Source: Terribacillus sp. FSL K6-0262 (GTDB lineage: Bacteria; Bacillota; Bacilli; Bacillales; Amphibacillaceae). From it: a stretch of DNA of 64,000 bases. A program made the translations under genes and the position numbers. The stretch's first letter is position 1; each line of letters opens with the position of its first letter. Below the pieces are notes generated by a model, which saw only the letters and a list, made by a program, of their open reading frames with translations, was not told the origin of the DNA and made no database searches. The stretch is from NCBI RefSeq assembly GCF_037977385.1, contig NZ_CP150277.1, positions 3,077,001 through 3,141,000 on the forward strand, given 5' to 3'. Of this stretch, positions 46,226 to 55,802 are shown in pieces.

Positions 46226-46591
46226 TCATTTGGAATGATATTTTTTATAAAAAATTATCGGTTTATCCGTATAATCGGTTTTGATTACATAATGTGCTAG
46301 AATCTGATCATCATCGATGCTGACCGTGACATCAGCTTCCACAGCTTCATTCCGGATTTTATATGTTTCTTCTTCAGCATCCAGATTGGGAAGATAATGG
46401 TTTTCAATGACGTTGGTCGCAATAGACGCAGCTTGTTCCAATTTGTACTGCTCGAACAGCAGGTCGGTTGATTGTACACGGATAGTGAGAAGCAAGCTGC
46501 CGGATGTGATCAAAAGCAGGAAAAAAGCTGTAAGGAAAAGGAGGAAAGGATGGACAAAGCCTTTTTCATTCCAACGCAATATGCTTCTCAA
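46226..46591 (-). CDS. comGG: Competence pilus minor pseudopilin ComGG
   Basis: The 121-residue protein has a hydrophobic N-terminal segment (GFVHPFLLFLTAFFLLLITSG) after a short leader ending in KG, and a soluble C-terminal half with little conservation. By position it is the last gene of the comG operon. It helps form the competence pseudopilus for DNA uptake. Its start overlaps comGF by 26 bases. Confidence 0.85.
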   Translation of the reverse strand: MRSILRWNEKGFVHPFLLFLTAFFLLLITSGSLLLTIRVQSTDLLFEQYKLEQAASIATNVIENHYLPNLDAEEETYKIRNEAVEADVTVSIDDDQILAHYVIKTDYTDKPIIFYKKYHSK

Positions 46592-46976
46592 ACGATTCCC
46601 CCTCTTTTCCTTTAATTATTGCAATGATTGTGCTCCCATCCAAATGGAATTCCAGTTTCTCGATATGATGAAGATAAATTTCATGACCTTTGCCATTAAC
46701 TCGTCTCCGAATCATGTCCTTATATTGTTCAAAGACAGCTATTCTTCCTTGCTGGTCTTCAATGAAAAGTCTATCATCCTCTATCCTTACAAAATTTCCT
46801 TTGTGTACTTCCATTGAAATGAAATGCAGGGCTTGTCTGACTGACAATGACTCTGGTTCTGTATTTTGTACCAAGGGTGCGAGGAGGGGAGGAATGGATG
46901 AGAGGATCAGGACCAATATACCCAGTGCAATCAATGCTTCCAGAAGCGTGAAGCCCTTATCACTCGAGGTATCCAT
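46566..46976 (-). CDS. comGF: Competence pseudopilin ComGF
   Basis: The 136-residue protein begins MDTSSDKGFTLLEALIALGILVLILSS, a type IV prepilin-like leader (KGFTLLEA) with the processing glycine and conserved Glu5. The C-terminal part matches ComGF. It is a minor pilin of the competence machinery. It overlaps both neighbours. Confidence 0.9.
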   Translation of the reverse strand: MDTSSDKGFTLLEALIALGILVLILSSIPPLLAPLVQNTEPESLSVRQALHFISMEVHKGNFVRIEDDRLFIEDQQGRIAVFEQYKDMIRRRVNGKGHEIYLHHIEKLEFHLDGSTIIAIIKGKEGESFEKHIALE

Positions 46977-47283
46977 ACAGGCAGTTCCTCTCCTCTCTTC
47001 CGCTCTCGTTTAATTCCAGGCATCCTTTTTTCAAACCATCTTCGGTGCTGAATTTCAACTCTGCAGCAAGCTTCCCTTCTTGCAGCTTTTGGTTTTGGGG
47101 ATCGGGCTTCGCCAGTTCATTTTGCAGCAGACTATAGTACTCCGCCTTTGTTTCCTGAAGGAGCAGTTCCTTTCTCAAATCAATCCACAAGGGCAGCAGA
47201 AGGGTACATAAAAGTAAGAACATACCGAAGCTGAATAAGGCATCCAATATAAGAAACCCTTCTTGTCTAGTAGGTTTACTCAT
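46960..47283 (-). CDS. comGE: Competence pseudopilin ComGE
   Basis: The 107-residue protein starts MSKPTRQEGFLILDALFSFGMFLLLCTLLLP, with a prepilin leader variant (EGFLILDAL, Asp instead of the usual Glu at +5). Assigned as ComGE from the leader and position between comGD and comGF. Confidence 0.83.
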   Translation of the reverse strand: MSKPTRQEGFLILDALFSFGMFLLLCTLLLPLWIDLRKELLLQETKAEYYSLLQNELAKPDPQNQKLQEGKLAAELKFSTEDGLKKGCLELNESGREERNCLYGYLE

Positions 47284-47707
47284 AGTATCCTCTTCCTTTG
47301 CCGAGCGGAAACACTAGTCTGTCGGTTCCCATAGGGGTGTGTATGGTCATACTGCCTGGTTGCAGGGCTGTTCCTGATTGGCTGAAGGCAAATGACCTGG
47401 AATCAGGATGAATTTTGATTGCATAACCTTCAGGAATTTGCCGGACTAATACATCTTCTTGCAACTTGGCGGAGTATATCTCATATTTATCATTTTCCAG
47501 GTAAAGCTTTGCTGTCCTGTCGAATTGAGTGTATTGCTGGAGATAAAGAAGGTCTTGTTCCAGCCGCTGTTTGAATTGGTTCACTTCCGCTTTGGTAAGA
47601 AGATGATGATAAAAACCTGTTCCGATTGCAATCAAAAAGGAAGACAAACCAAGTACGATCATCAATTCAAGTAAACTAAAGCCCCCTTCCTTATGATCCG
47701 GATGCAT
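47276..47707 (-). CDS. comGD: Competence pseudopilin ComGD
   Basis: The 143-residue protein starts MHPDHKEGGFSLLELMIVLGLSSFLIAIG, a clear type IV prepilin methylation motif with Glu5. It overlaps comGC by 17 bases. It is a minor pilin of the DNA-uptake pilus. Confidence 0.9.
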   Translation of the reverse strand: MHPDHKEGGFSLLELMIVLGLSSFLIAIGTGFYHHLLTKAEVNQFKQRLEQDLLYLQQYTQFDRTAKLYLENDKYEIYSAKLQEDVLVRQIPEGYAIKIHPDSRSFAFSQSGTALQPGSMTIHTPMGTDRLVFPLGKGRGYYE

Positions 47708-47999
47708 CTGTCAATGAAACTCCGCCATCAGGACTGATGACCAATATGCGTTTCCCGCCCTGGCATGTCGTCTCTGTCAAATAACCGTTTTGAAGCTGTG
47801 AGAGAGTGGGAACTGTGCCATGATCGATTTTATACGTCTGAACCTGGCTCTCGGCTAATTTTACCAGTGCTTCGCAGCCCTGTGATTGGACACGGTCGTT
47901 CTTATCGGCCAGATTCGGCACGATAAGGATCATCAAAACGGAAATGACGAGTAAGACAATAAGCATTTCGACCAATGTGAATCCCTTTTCGTTTCGCAT
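47691..47999 (-). CDS. comGC: Major competence pseudopilin ComGC
   Basis: The 102-residue protein starts MRNEKGFTLVEMLIVLLVISVLMILIVPNL, the classic prepilin leader processed by ComC. The mature part has two cysteines (CEALVKLAE and TTCQGG) that form the intramolecular disulphide. The ATG at 47999 follows AAGAGGTGATCTA on the minus strand; a longer upstream frame is discarded. Confidence 0.93.
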   Translation of the reverse strand: MRNEKGFTLVEMLIVLLVISVLMILIVPNLADKNDRVQSQGCEALVKLAESQVQTYKIDHGTVPTLSQLQNGYLTETTCQGGKRILVISPDGGVSLTDASGS

Positions 48000-48013
48000 T
48001 AGATCACCTCTTC

Positions 48014-49078
48014 CTATAATGTATGGACCATCTGGAACATGGGAAGCAGCAAAGATAAATAAACGATGATGATGCATATTGCCATGATACCAAGCAGAAT
48101 GGGCTGCAGGAGATGAAGAAAAGTCTTCGTTCGTTCCTCCATTTTGGAAGTCATGATTTCCGCATACATCAAAAGATCCTTCGCTTGAGAAGATACATCG
48201 GCTTGATTTAAAAGGATGCCCTGAAGCTGCCGATCAAGCAGCGTGAAGCTAGGCAGACACTCGTCCATCGTCCGGCCGGAAGACAGGTGGGCCAGCAAAG
48301 TGCTGCTATACAGCCGCAGCATGTCATGATATTGCTGCTTAGACAGCAGCTGGAGACTTTCATATAGTGAAAGTCCTGCTGTAAGGAGGTTGCCAAGCTG
48401 GATGGCAAACTGAAAGCTTATCCGTGTACGGGCAATGCGATGCATACCAGGCACGTTTTCCAGATAATAACGTTTCTTTTCTGATGGTAATCGTTTTCGG
48501 AGGTGATCTTGGGAGAGGAATAGACAGATCCCGATCGCTCCTAAGGCTAGGCTTCCATACAAGAATACATTCACCAAACTGGAAAAGAAGCCAAGAAGGT
48601 TCGCAGACTCGGTTGAATAAGCGAAGAGGGAGAGAAAAGATGGATAGACGTAAAGCTTCACGAATAACAGAAGCAATAGGATACTGATTAGGAGAAAAAC
48701 TGGATAACGAGTGACTTTTTTGAACTTCGCCAGCTGCTGCATCTGTTTCTGTAAAGTGGTGTAGCTTCTTTCCAATGCATTTTCCAGGTTCCCATCGTGA
48801 TGGGCCACGTAAATATGGATGACGATGAAAGGTGAAAAGCGAGCATGGGAGAAGGCTTCATCCAGCCGCAGACCTTGCTGTAAACCTTCACGTAATTTTT
48901 GAGTCACTGATTGCCATTGCGGCTGCCAGTGCAGGAAATCAAGTGAATGGGCCATATCATAGCCTTTCAATCGCATTCGATGAAGCTGTTGAAGGAAGTG
49001 CGTCTGCTGTTCAAGGGACAGCAGTCTGTCTCCCTTCCTGAATCTGATAAGTTTCTTTCGTGATAAAGCCATATGCAT
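48014..49078 (-). CDS. comGB: Competence type II secretion-like membrane protein ComGB
   Basis: About 354 residues of the GspF family, with three main transmembrane helices and two T2SSF domains (LQQLHRMRLKGYDMAHSLDFL... and FQFAIQLGNLLTAGLSLYESLQLL). It is the polytopic platform for pilus assembly. The ATG at 49078 follows GGAGGAAAGCCT and overlaps the end of comGA. Confidence 0.92.
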   Translation of the reverse strand: MHMALSRKKLIRFRKGDRLLSLEQQTHFLQQLHRMRLKGYDMAHSLDFLHWQPQWQSVTQKLREGLQQGLRLDEAFSHARFSPFIVIHIYVAHHDGNLENALERSYTTLQKQMQQLAKFKKVTRYPVFLLISILLLLLFVKLYVYPSFLSLFAYSTESANLLGFFSSLVNVFLYGSLALGAIGICLFLSQDHLRKRLPSEKKRYYLENVPGMHRIARTRISFQFAIQLGNLLTAGLSLYESLQLLSKQQYHDMLRLYSSTLLAHLSSGRTMDECLPSFTLLDRQLQGILLNQADVSSQAKDLLMYAEIMTSKMEERTKTFLHLLQPILLGIMAICIIIVYLSLLLPMFQMVHTL

Positions 49079-50042
49079 AGGCTTTCCTCCTAAGTTCAGC
49101 AAATGTCAGGAAAGAGGTATTGTACGATTTCAGCAAGCAGCCGATTTGAGCAGAGTCTGCCAGCTCCATGATGGCAGCACGGGAAGGGTGGGGCACAGTG
49201 ATGGGGAGAAGCTCCAGTGAAGCTACACCGATCAAGGTATGGTGTAAATCCGCTTCTGGTAGGCCCATTTCTCTTAAACGATGAATGGCGCCCGCCGCAT
49301 CTTTTGCATGCAGGGTGCTGATGACCAAGTGCCCTGTCCTTGCTGTTTCAAATGCAAAACTTGCGGTGGATTCATCCCTGATTTCCCCGATCATCAGCAC
49401 ATCAGGATCATGACGCAGAGCCGCTTTCAACCCTGCCTGGTAGGTAAGGCCTGCCTTTTCATTCACTTGCACTTGCAGCATATTCTCCATTCTTTTTTCA
49501 ATCGGGTCCTCCAAAGTGATAGCCTGATATGCTTTCATTTGCAATAAATCCTGAAGCAGGGCATACATTGTCGTCGTCTTGCCGCTGCCGGTGGGTCCGG
49601 TGAACAATAGTATTCCGGTATTTTCCATCAACAGCTGCCGCAGCTTATGGATTTGAAAAGGGAATAACAACAGCTGGTCGAGCAGAGGGGCTTCACTTTG
49701 GGGGAGGATCCTTATGGCCAGGCTTTCTGTTTTCTTAAGCGGCAAGGTGGATAGCCGGAGGGAATATTGCTGTTGGCCTTTATAGGAAAATGGCATCGCG
49801 CCGTCCTGAGGTTTTTGCATTTCTCCGATATCCATGCCGCTGACAAATTTGTAGTATGCAATCAATTTGCGAAAATGCATGGTCGATAGACGGCTGTGAA
49901 GGATGCGTTTTCCATGGATGCGTATATAAACGCTAGTTTCATTCGCCTCCGGCGTAAAGTGGATGTCGGAGGCTTGCTGCTGTATCGCTTCCTCCATCAG
50001 ATTTTCTGCATAATGCGAAGGACTATCCTGCACGTATGTCAC
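49011..50042 (-). CDS. comGA: Competence pilus assembly ATPase ComGA
   Basis: The 343-residue GspE/PilB-type traffic ATPase has Walker A GPTGSGKTTT, the Asp box ITLEDPIEKR, Walker B LMIGEIRDESTA and the His box ARTGHLVISTLHAKD. It powers pseudopilus extension and also restrains growth in competent B. subtilis cells. It is the first gene of the seven-gene comG operon, normally switched on by ComK. The upstream region has only degenerate AAAA/TTTT elements. Confidence 0.95.
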   Translation of the reverse strand: MTYVQDSPSHYAENLMEEAIQQQASDIHFTPEANETSVYIRIHGKRILHSRLSTMHFRKLIAYYKFVSGMDIGEMQKPQDGAMPFSYKGQQQYSLRLSTLPLKKTESLAIRILPQSEAPLLDQLLLFPFQIHKLRQLLMENTGILLFTGPTGSGKTTTMYALLQDLLQMKAYQAITLEDPIEKRMENMLQVQVNEKAGLTYQAGLKAALRHDPDVLMIGEIRDESTASFAFETARTGHLVISTLHAKDAAGAIHRLREMGLPEADLHHTLIGVASLELLPITVPHPSRAAIMELADSAQIGCLLKSYNTSFLTFAELRRKAYAYGFITKETYQIQEGRQTAVP

Positions 50043-50225
50043 CTCCTTGGCTGATACATTACTACAAGGTCAAAAGAGCCGTCATATCGTGAAAATGCAG
50101 TAATCCTCCATGTGAGCAAGCTTAAAAAAGATATATCCTTGAAAAATTCAAGCATCTTTTTTCATGCTGTATGGAAAGAATTGAAATTGGTCACGCTACA
50201 AGTAAAAAGTAAGGAGGGATGGGAT

Positions 50226-50393
50226 TTGTCATCAAATGATTATTTCCGATTCGTCACGCAGGAGCTGGTGAAAAAGATGGATGCACCGAAGCAGGAAAAG
50301 AAACCGAAGGATAAGGAAAAGCATCAGCTGCATGGAAAGTGGTTCGGCGTCCTGCCTTTCGCTTTCAAGCTATTGTTCCGTCGTAAACGATAA
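50226..50393 (+). CDS. YqzE family small protein
   Basis: A 55-residue protein: SSNDYFRFVTQELVKKMDAPKQEKKPKDKEKHQ, then WFGVLPFAFKLLFRRKR. The DYxxFVTQ N-terminus and the WFGxLPxxFK end match YqzE. I chose the TTG at 50226 behind AAGGAGGGATGGGA; the longer open frame from 50112 has a non-conserved extension. Its gene follows comG divergently and matches the B. subtilis order; function is unknown. Confidence 0.8.
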   Translation: MSSNDYFRFVTQELVKKMDAPKQEKKPKDKEKHQLHGKWFGVLPFAFKLLFRRKR

Positions 50394-50427
50394 GAGGCCC
50401 GGACAAGGTTCAGGCCTCTTTTTTTTG
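50393..50427. terminator. Bidirectional terminator between yqzE and yqhG
   Basis: GAGGCC and GGCCTC pair across a short loop between two convergent genes and are followed by a T-run on the plus strand. Confidence 0.8.
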
Positions 50428-51249
50428 TAGAAGTTTTTGGGTCGTCTCTTCCGAAAGATAAAAAATGCCGGCATTGATCGTTTCCATTCGGATGGAGGGG
50501 ATGAGTCGTTTGTGCAGGGCGTCCAGCTCGTTTTGGTACAAGGCTGCTCTTTCTTCCTGCATTTCCTCTTCCATTTCTCCTTGATTGCTTTGGTCAAAGA
50601 AATGCTGAAGCAAAGCTTCTTCCTGTTTGAGTGTGTCTGCGGTTTCCTTTATCCATCCATCATCAAGTGCATCCAAATACGTATGCATATAGCTGCTGAT
50701 CCGCTGGTAGCCGCTTTGGTATCGGATGATGGGGGAGAGGCAATAGCATTGATCGCTGATCTGCTGCTTGAATTCCACCTGGGAGAAGTTCTCCATCCAA
50801 TTCGTGACAAGCTGCCCATTCAAGAGCTGCAAGCCTACCGAGTGCGTTTCGGTTCGTTTGCGCTTACCGGAAAAATGAACGCTTATGTTCCGGATGAGCC
50901 ACGGGTACAATGGTGTCCGGGAAGCTGAATCAACTTTTTCGTACAGACGTGCCACTTGGGCAGATTCCCGGATCAGCCGGAAAATCTTATGCAGGCGCGG
51001 GCTGCCGAAATGGATATGCTCGGCTTTCTCGGCTGATTGATTCGGATCGGTCAGAAGTGTCAGCTCCATCGGTTCGCCTTCCTGGCCGAGCCGTTTCTTG
51101 TAACGCCAATAGAATGGCCGATTCATCAATTCTTCATCCAACTCCGGGGTAAGCAGGAAACGAAGCAGTCCGTCCTTCTCCTCCAGCAGCTGACAGCCAT
51201 TCGATACAAAAAATTTTCGCAGGAATCGATGAAGTGTTTGTCTATCCAT
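50410..51249 (-). CDS. YqhG family protein
   Basis: The 279-residue cytoplasmic protein begins MDRQTLHRFLRKFFVSNGCQLLEEKDGLLRFLLTPELDEELMNRPFYW, which matches the YqhG family always found next to the SNF2 helicase yqhH in Bacillus. The C-terminus is rich in charged helices. Its start overlaps the helicase stop by 8 bases, so it is translationally coupled and may work with the helicase. No function is known. Confidence 0.85.
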   Translation of the reverse strand: MDRQTLHRFLRKFFVSNGCQLLEEKDGLLRFLLTPELDEELMNRPFYWRYKKRLGQEGEPMELTLLTDPNQSAEKAEHIHFGSPRLHKIFRLIRESAQVARLYEKVDSASRTPLYPWLIRNISVHFSGKRKRTETHSVGLQLLNGQLVTNWMENFSQVEFKQQISDQCYCLSPIIRYQSGYQRISSYMHTYLDALDDGWIKETADTLKQEEALLQHFFDQSNQGEMEEEMQEERAALYQNELDALHKRLIPSIRMETINAGIFYLSEETTQKLLQKKEA

Positions 51250-52897
51250 GTAATTTCTCCCTTTCCAGCTGGTGTCCCGTTTCGGTGATGACCGCAGTCA
51301 GATTGTCGAGCTTGACTTTGACTTCACCATCCGAATGGGAATCAGCGAAGATCCTTTTGATTTCCTTTTCCATATCGGATAGCTGGAGTTCGGCAAGGAT
51401 ATGGTCGAGATTGCCGATCACGCGTTCGAATAAATTGATTTTCTTATAAAGCAATTCAAGTATGTGTGCTTCCAATGTGTCACGTACTGCAAAATTATAA
51501 ATTTGCACATCTTTTTGCTGACCGAAACGATGGATCCTGCCGATTCGCTGTTCCAGCCGCATCGGATTCCAAGGCAGGTCATAATTGATCATATTGCTGC
51601 AAAATTGAAGGTTGATTCCTTCGCCGCCAGCTTCGGTCGCAATCAGGACCTGGGCGTGCTTTTCGAACAGCTCACGCATCCAGTCCTTTTTGCCGGCTTT
51701 GAAGCCTCCCCGGAAGGGCACGGAGGATATGTCGTGCTGCTTCAGTGTCCATTGCAAATAAAATTGCGTTGCCCGATATTCGGTAAAGATGATGAATTTC
51801 TCCCCGGGCGGGGCGGCCTTGATCAGCTCGACAACCTTTAACGCCTTGCTATGCTGAGGCAGCTGTTCGATTTCTTTCATGAGCGGCAGATAGGCAGTGC
51901 CGGATTCCGGATTTTCCTCGACCATTTTCTTCATGGACAAATATGCAGCTTCCCTGGAGCTGCATAGCTCCCGGAGCAGGGTGATTTTTGCGAAAGTCGC
52001 TGCGGCGCTGGTGGAATCCTGCATATTCTCATACACCCGGCGCTCTGCCTCGGTGAAATCGATCCAAATGGTCTCGACTTTCCGCTTCGTCCATTGCAGT
52101 CCCGTTTCCTCCCGGCGGTTGCGGACCATCACTTTACGGATGAGTTCTTTCAGATAATGATGCTCTTCTGCATCTTTGCGATCATCTCCATATGTATCTT
52201 TGAATTGCTTGTAGCTGCCAAGGTAGCCAGGCTTCAGCAAGGATACGAGATTATAAATATCGCTCAGTCTATTTTGGACAGGCGTTGCTGTCAGCAGCAG
52301 GCAATATTTCTTTTTTAACGACTGGATGAAGGCATAATTCTTTGTTCGGCTGTTCTTCAGTTTGTGTGCTTCATCGACAAGTACGAAATCATAGTCTTGC
52401 TCCAAGATGATCTCACGGTGGGGTGAGCGTTTTGCCAAGTCGATAGAGGACACGATCACATCATAATGCTCCCACACATATTGCTTTCGCTGGGATGCGG
52501 CAGGTATATGGAACTTGGAATTCAATTCGTTCACCCACTGATTGACCAGGGATGCTGGCACAAGCAGCAGCACTTTTTTCACCAACCCGCGTATCATCAA
52601 TTCCTTCAATACCAGACCCGCTTCGATCGTCTTACCAAGCCCCACTTCATCTGCAAGGATGGCGCGCCCATTCATCTCTTCGACTACCCGCCGGCTTGCT
52701 TCCAGCTGGTGCGGGTGGAAGGTCATGTGAGGCAGATAGCCGGGCGCGACCAAGCCGGTGAATGTATCGATATTCGTTTCTTTGGCAGCTGTATAGGCCA
52801 TTTGGAAATGCTCCCAGGATGCTGTTTCTCCTTCTTTCTGCAGTACCTCATCCATCATATTGATGAAGTGTTCATCGTCGTGTATTTCCGCTTGCAT
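51242..52897 (-). CDS. SNF2-family DEAD/DEAH helicase (YqhH-like)
   Basis: The 551-residue protein has Walker A DEVGLGKTIEAGLV, DEAH (VDEAHKLKN), TATPVQNRLSDIYN and the second RecA domain with ATEAGGEGINLQFC and NPMRLEQRIGRIHRFGQ. It lacks an N-terminal zinc finger. It is probably a DNA translocase related to the RapA/HepA group. It is transcribed ahead of yqhG and divergent from the gcv operon. Confidence 0.92.
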   Translation of the reverse strand: MQAEIHDDEHFINMMDEVLQKEGETASWEHFQMAYTAAKETNIDTFTGLVAPGYLPHMTFHPHQLEASRRVVEEMNGRAILADEVGLGKTIEAGLVLKELMIRGLVKKVLLLVPASLVNQWVNELNSKFHIPAASQRKQYVWEHYDVIVSSIDLAKRSPHREIILEQDYDFVLVDEAHKLKNSRTKNYAFIQSLKKKYCLLLTATPVQNRLSDIYNLVSLLKPGYLGSYKQFKDTYGDDRKDAEEHHYLKELIRKVMVRNRREETGLQWTKRKVETIWIDFTEAERRVYENMQDSTSAAATFAKITLLRELCSSREAAYLSMKKMVEENPESGTAYLPLMKEIEQLPQHSKALKVVELIKAAPPGEKFIIFTEYRATQFYLQWTLKQHDISSVPFRGGFKAGKKDWMRELFEKHAQVLIATEAGGEGINLQFCSNMINYDLPWNPMRLEQRIGRIHRFGQQKDVQIYNFAVRDTLEAHILELLYKKINLFERVIGNLDHILAELQLSDMEKEIKRIFADSHSDGEVKVKLDNLTAVITETGHQLEREKLHG

Positions 52898-52991
52898 GGT
52901 GAACTCATCTCCTTATTCTTCGGAGTTTCATGAAAAAAGCATAAAAAAGATAGACACAATCAAAAATTGTTATGTTATAATTGGGCTGAAA

Positions 52992-53027
52992 CCAAACATT
53001 ATCAATATTTTTTGTTAGAATGTTTGG
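52992..53027. repeat. Inverted repeat between yqhH and the glycine riboswitch
   Basis: CCAAACATT (52992) and AATGTTTGG (53019) form a perfect 9-bp inverted repeat around an AT-rich centre, followed by ATTTTGCTTTTTT. It could be an operator or a hairpin; the surrounding AT-rich DNA also carries the divergent promoters. Function not known. Confidence 0.45.
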
Positions 53028-53085
53028 ATTTTGCTTTTTTATAGGTTGATTGTCTGTTAGTATGCCCGCGATTTACAATTTCATA

Positions 53086-53265
53086 AACCGCGAGTGAATG
53101 TTGGAGGAGAGACCGCAGCAAGCGGCGCCGAAGGAGCAAATATTGAGTGAATCTCTCAGGCAAAAGAACTCCAGCACGACGCAACTCTGGAGAGTGCTTC
53201 CGTAATGGGAGCCACCCAAGAAGCAATTATGGTCCAAGGACGATAAGAAACTTTCTGGTAAATGG
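53086..53265 (+). promoter_or_regulatory. Tandem glycine riboswitch
   Basis: Two glycine aptamers follow each other. Aptamer 1 (about 53103-53174) contains GGAGAGACC, GCGCCGAAGGAGCAA and CTCAGGCAAAAG; aptamer 2 (about 53183-53265) contains GGAGAGTGCTTC, CACCCAAGAAGCAA and CTTTCTGGTAAA. A GAGTGAATG leader at 53091-53099 may form the kink-turn with the linker. Placed before gcvT, it turns on glycine cleavage when glycine is plentiful. Confidence 0.95.
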
Positions 53266-53305
53266 ACAGAGCCCCTCAAAGTTTTTTCGAGGTGGCTCTG
53301 TTTTT
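53266..53305 (+). terminator. Riboswitch expression-platform terminator
   Basis: ACAGAGCC/GGCTCTGT and CCTC/GAGG form a stem with a T-run after it, overlapping the end of aptamer 2. Confidence 0.85.
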
Positions 53306-53334
53306 CGTTGCGAGGTACATAAGAGAGGAGAAGG

Positions 53335-54438
53335 ATGATGAGCGAGTTGAAAAGAACACCGATTTATCCTGCTTATCAGGCAAACAGCAAGACGATCGAT
53401 TTCGGCGGATGGGAGCTTCCGGTCCATTTCACCAGCATCCAGGAAGAGCATCATGCCGTGCGGCAGGCTGCCGGCTTATTCGATGTTTCCCATATGGGAG
53501 AGATCCTGGTTCATGGGCCGGCGAGTAAGGATTTCCTGCAGTATGTCCTGACGAATGACTTGGAACTGCTTGTTCCAAACAAAGCGCAATACAGCGTCAT
53601 GTGTTATGAGGATGGCGGAACGGTGGACGATCTGATTGTTTATATGCTGGACAATGATCGTTATCTTTTGGTTGTCAATGCTGCCAATATCGAAAAGGAT
53701 TTCGAATGGCTGCTTACCCATAAGCGTGATGGCGTGGAGATCGAAAATCAGTCAGGGGCTTATATGCAGATTGCCCTCCAAGGACCCAAGGCAGAGCAAA
53801 TCCTTCAGCAGCTGACAGGAACGGAATTGTCTGAAATTTCGTTTTTCCGGTTTGCTTATCCTGTGAATCTGGAGGGGATAGACGGGGATTTCCTGATTTC
53901 GCGCACTGGCTATACGGGCGAAGATGGTTTTGAAATCTATGGACCGTCTGCAAGCGGCCAGGCTGTCTGGGAACTGCTGTTAAAAAAAGGCGGGCAATAT
54001 GATCTTCAGCCAATCGGTCTGGGTGCGAGGGACACATTGCGTTTCGAAGCGAATTTGCCTTTATACGGCAATGAATTGACAAAAGAAATCACACCGGTCG
54101 AAGCAGGCATCGGCTTTGCGGTGAAAACGAATAAGTCCGCCGACTTCATCGGCAAAGAAGTCTTGAAAAAGCAAAAAGAGAACGGAACGGAGCGAAAGTT
54201 GGCCGGTATCGAGATGCTGGATAAAGGAATCCCTCGTCATGGATATCCGATTTTTAAAGGCGATGTACAGATTGGTGAAGTAACAACAGGCACCAAATCA
54301 CCTACGCTGGATAAATCAATCGGTCTTGCCCTCCTGCAAGCGGATGCTTGTGAAGAAGGAAATATTGTGGAGGTGCAAATCCGAAAAAAAAGATTGCAGG
54401 CCAAGGTTGTCGCAATACCATTCTATAAGCGGAAATAG
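53335..54438 (+). CDS. gcvT: Aminomethyltransferase (glycine cleavage T protein)
   Basis: The 367-residue T protein has the N-terminal [28 protein letters not shown] motif, folate-binding [15 protein letters not shown] and the C-terminal [21 protein letters not shown]. It transfers the methylene group from aminomethyl-H-protein to THF, releasing ammonia. ATGs at 53335 and 53338 are both possible behind GAGGAGAAGG. It is the first gene of the operon controlled by the glycine riboswitch. Confidence 0.97.
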   Translation: MMSELKRTPIYPAYQANSKTIDFGGWELPVHFTSIQEEHHAVRQAAGLFDVSHMGEILVHGPASKDFLQYVLTNDLELLVPNKAQYSVMCYEDGGTVDDLIVYMLDNDRYLLVVNAANIEKDFEWLLTHKRDGVEIENQSGAYMQIALQGPKAEQILQQLTGTELSEISFFRFAYPVNLEGIDGDFLISRTGYTGEDGFEIYGPSASGQAVWELLLKKGGQYDLQPIGLGARDTLRFEANLPLYGNELTKEITPVEAGIGFAVKTNKSADFIGKEVLKKQKENGTERKLAGIEMLDKGIPRHGYPIFKGDVQIGEVTTGTKSPTLDKSIGLALLQADACEEGNIVEVQIRKKRLQAKVVAIPFYKRK

Positions 54439-54449
54439 GGGGATACGCC

Positions 54450-55802
54450 ATGGATTTCAGGTACTTACCAATGACAGACCAAGATAAAGAAGAAATGCTG
54501 CAAGTGATAGGTGTGCAGGATACGGAGGAGCTTTTCTCCGATATTCCGGAGGAGGTCCGGCTCAAAGAGCCTCTTCGGATAAAGGAACCGAAGAGTGAAG
54601 GGGAATTGAAAGAGGAGCTTGCCGCTTTGGCCAATCGAAATGTCACGATGAAAACACATGCTTCCTTCCTTGGAGCAGGTGTGTACGATCATTACATTCC
54701 TTCCATCGTCGATCATGTCATTTCGAGATCTGAGTTTTATACAGCTTACACGCCATATCAGCCTGAAATTTCCCAAGGGGAGCTGCAAGCCATTTTTGAA
54801 TTTCAGACCATGATTGCCGAGCTGACAGGGATGGATGTAGCCAATAGTTCCATGTACGATGGCGGAACAGCACTTGCGGAGGCAGCGACATTAAGCGCGG
54901 GTCATACGAGAAAGAGAAAAATCATTGTATCCGAAGCAGTCCACCCCGAATCACGGCAAGTGATCGATTCCTATGGAAGAGGGCAGCACTTGGAGATTGT
55001 CACCATTCCGCTCAAGGACGGATTGACTGATTTGCAAGCGCTGGAAGAAGCGGTGGATGAAGATACAGCTAGTGTCATCATCCAATATCCGAATTTCTTC
55101 GGCCAGGTCGAACCGCTTGCTGACATTCGAAAAATCATCGATGCACAGCCAAAAGCGATGATGGTCGTTTCCAGCAATCCATTAGCTTTAGGTTTCCTGA
55201 CACCGCCGGGAAGCTTCGGGGCCGATATCGTCGTTGGTGATACGCAAGTGTTCGGTATCCCGGCACAATATGGCGGCCCGCATTGCGGATATTTTGCGAG
55301 CTCTGCCAAGCTGATGCGCAAATTGCCCGGAAGACTTGTCGGACAGACAAAGGATGAGGAAGGCAGAAGGGGTTTCGTCCTGACACTCCAAGCCCGGGAG
55401 CAGCATATCCGCCGGGACAAGGCGACATCGAATATTTGTTCCAATCAGGCGCTGAATGCGCTGGCTTCATCTGTGGCAATGAGCGCCTTGGGGAAAAAAG
55501 GCGTTGCGGAGATGGCACACTTGAATGTACAGAAAGCTTTGTACATGAAGCAGCAGCTGGAAGCATATGGTCTCGAAGTTGTGTTTAAAGGCGCGTTCTT
55601 CAATGAATTGGTCATCAAGGTGGAAACGGATTTTGATGCATTGCAGGATCATCTGATTGCACAAGGGTTTATGGGGGGGTATCACTTGGGACGGATGGAT
55701 GATCGATGGAAGGACCATATGCTTATTGCTGTGACGGAGCAGCGTACGAAGGAACAGATTGATACATTCGTTAGAGAGGTGGCGGCATTCCATGCAAAAT
55801 AA
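54450..55802 (+). CDS. gcvPA: Glycine dehydrogenase (decarboxylating) subunit 1
   Basis: The 450-residue N-terminal half of the P protein begins [19 protein letters not shown] and contains [25 protein letters not shown] and [10 protein letters not shown]. It pairs with GcvPB to decarboxylate glycine using pyridoxal phosphate. It starts 11 bases after gcvT and overlaps the start of gcvPB by 11 bases. Confidence 0.97.
   Translation: MDFRYLPMTDQDKEEMLQVIGVQDTEELFSDIPEEVRLKEPLRIKEPKSEGELKEELAALANRNVTMKTHASFLGAGVYDHYIPSIVDHVISRSEFYTAYTPYQPEISQGELQAIFEFQTMIAELTGMDVANSSMYDGGTALAEAATLSAGHTRKRKIIVSEAVHPESRQVIDSYGRGQHLEIVTIPLKDGLTDLQALEEAVDEDTASVIIQYPNFFGQVEPLADIRKIIDAQPKAMMVVSSNPLALGFLTPPGSFGADIVVGDTQVFGIPAQYGGPHCGYFASSAKLMRKLPGRLVGQTKDEEGRRGFVLTLQAREQHIRRDKATSNICSNQALNALASSVAMSALGKKGVAEMAHLNVQKALYMKQQLEAYGLEVVFKGAFFNELVIKVETDFDALQDHLIAQGFMGGYHLGRMDDRWKDHMLIAVTEQRTKEQIDTFVREVAAFHAK

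Noticed and set aside
50112..50225. N-terminal extension of the YqzE-like protein
   Set aside because: The YqzE family begins at the DYxxFVTQ region, and a strong AGGAGG site precedes the TTG at 50226.
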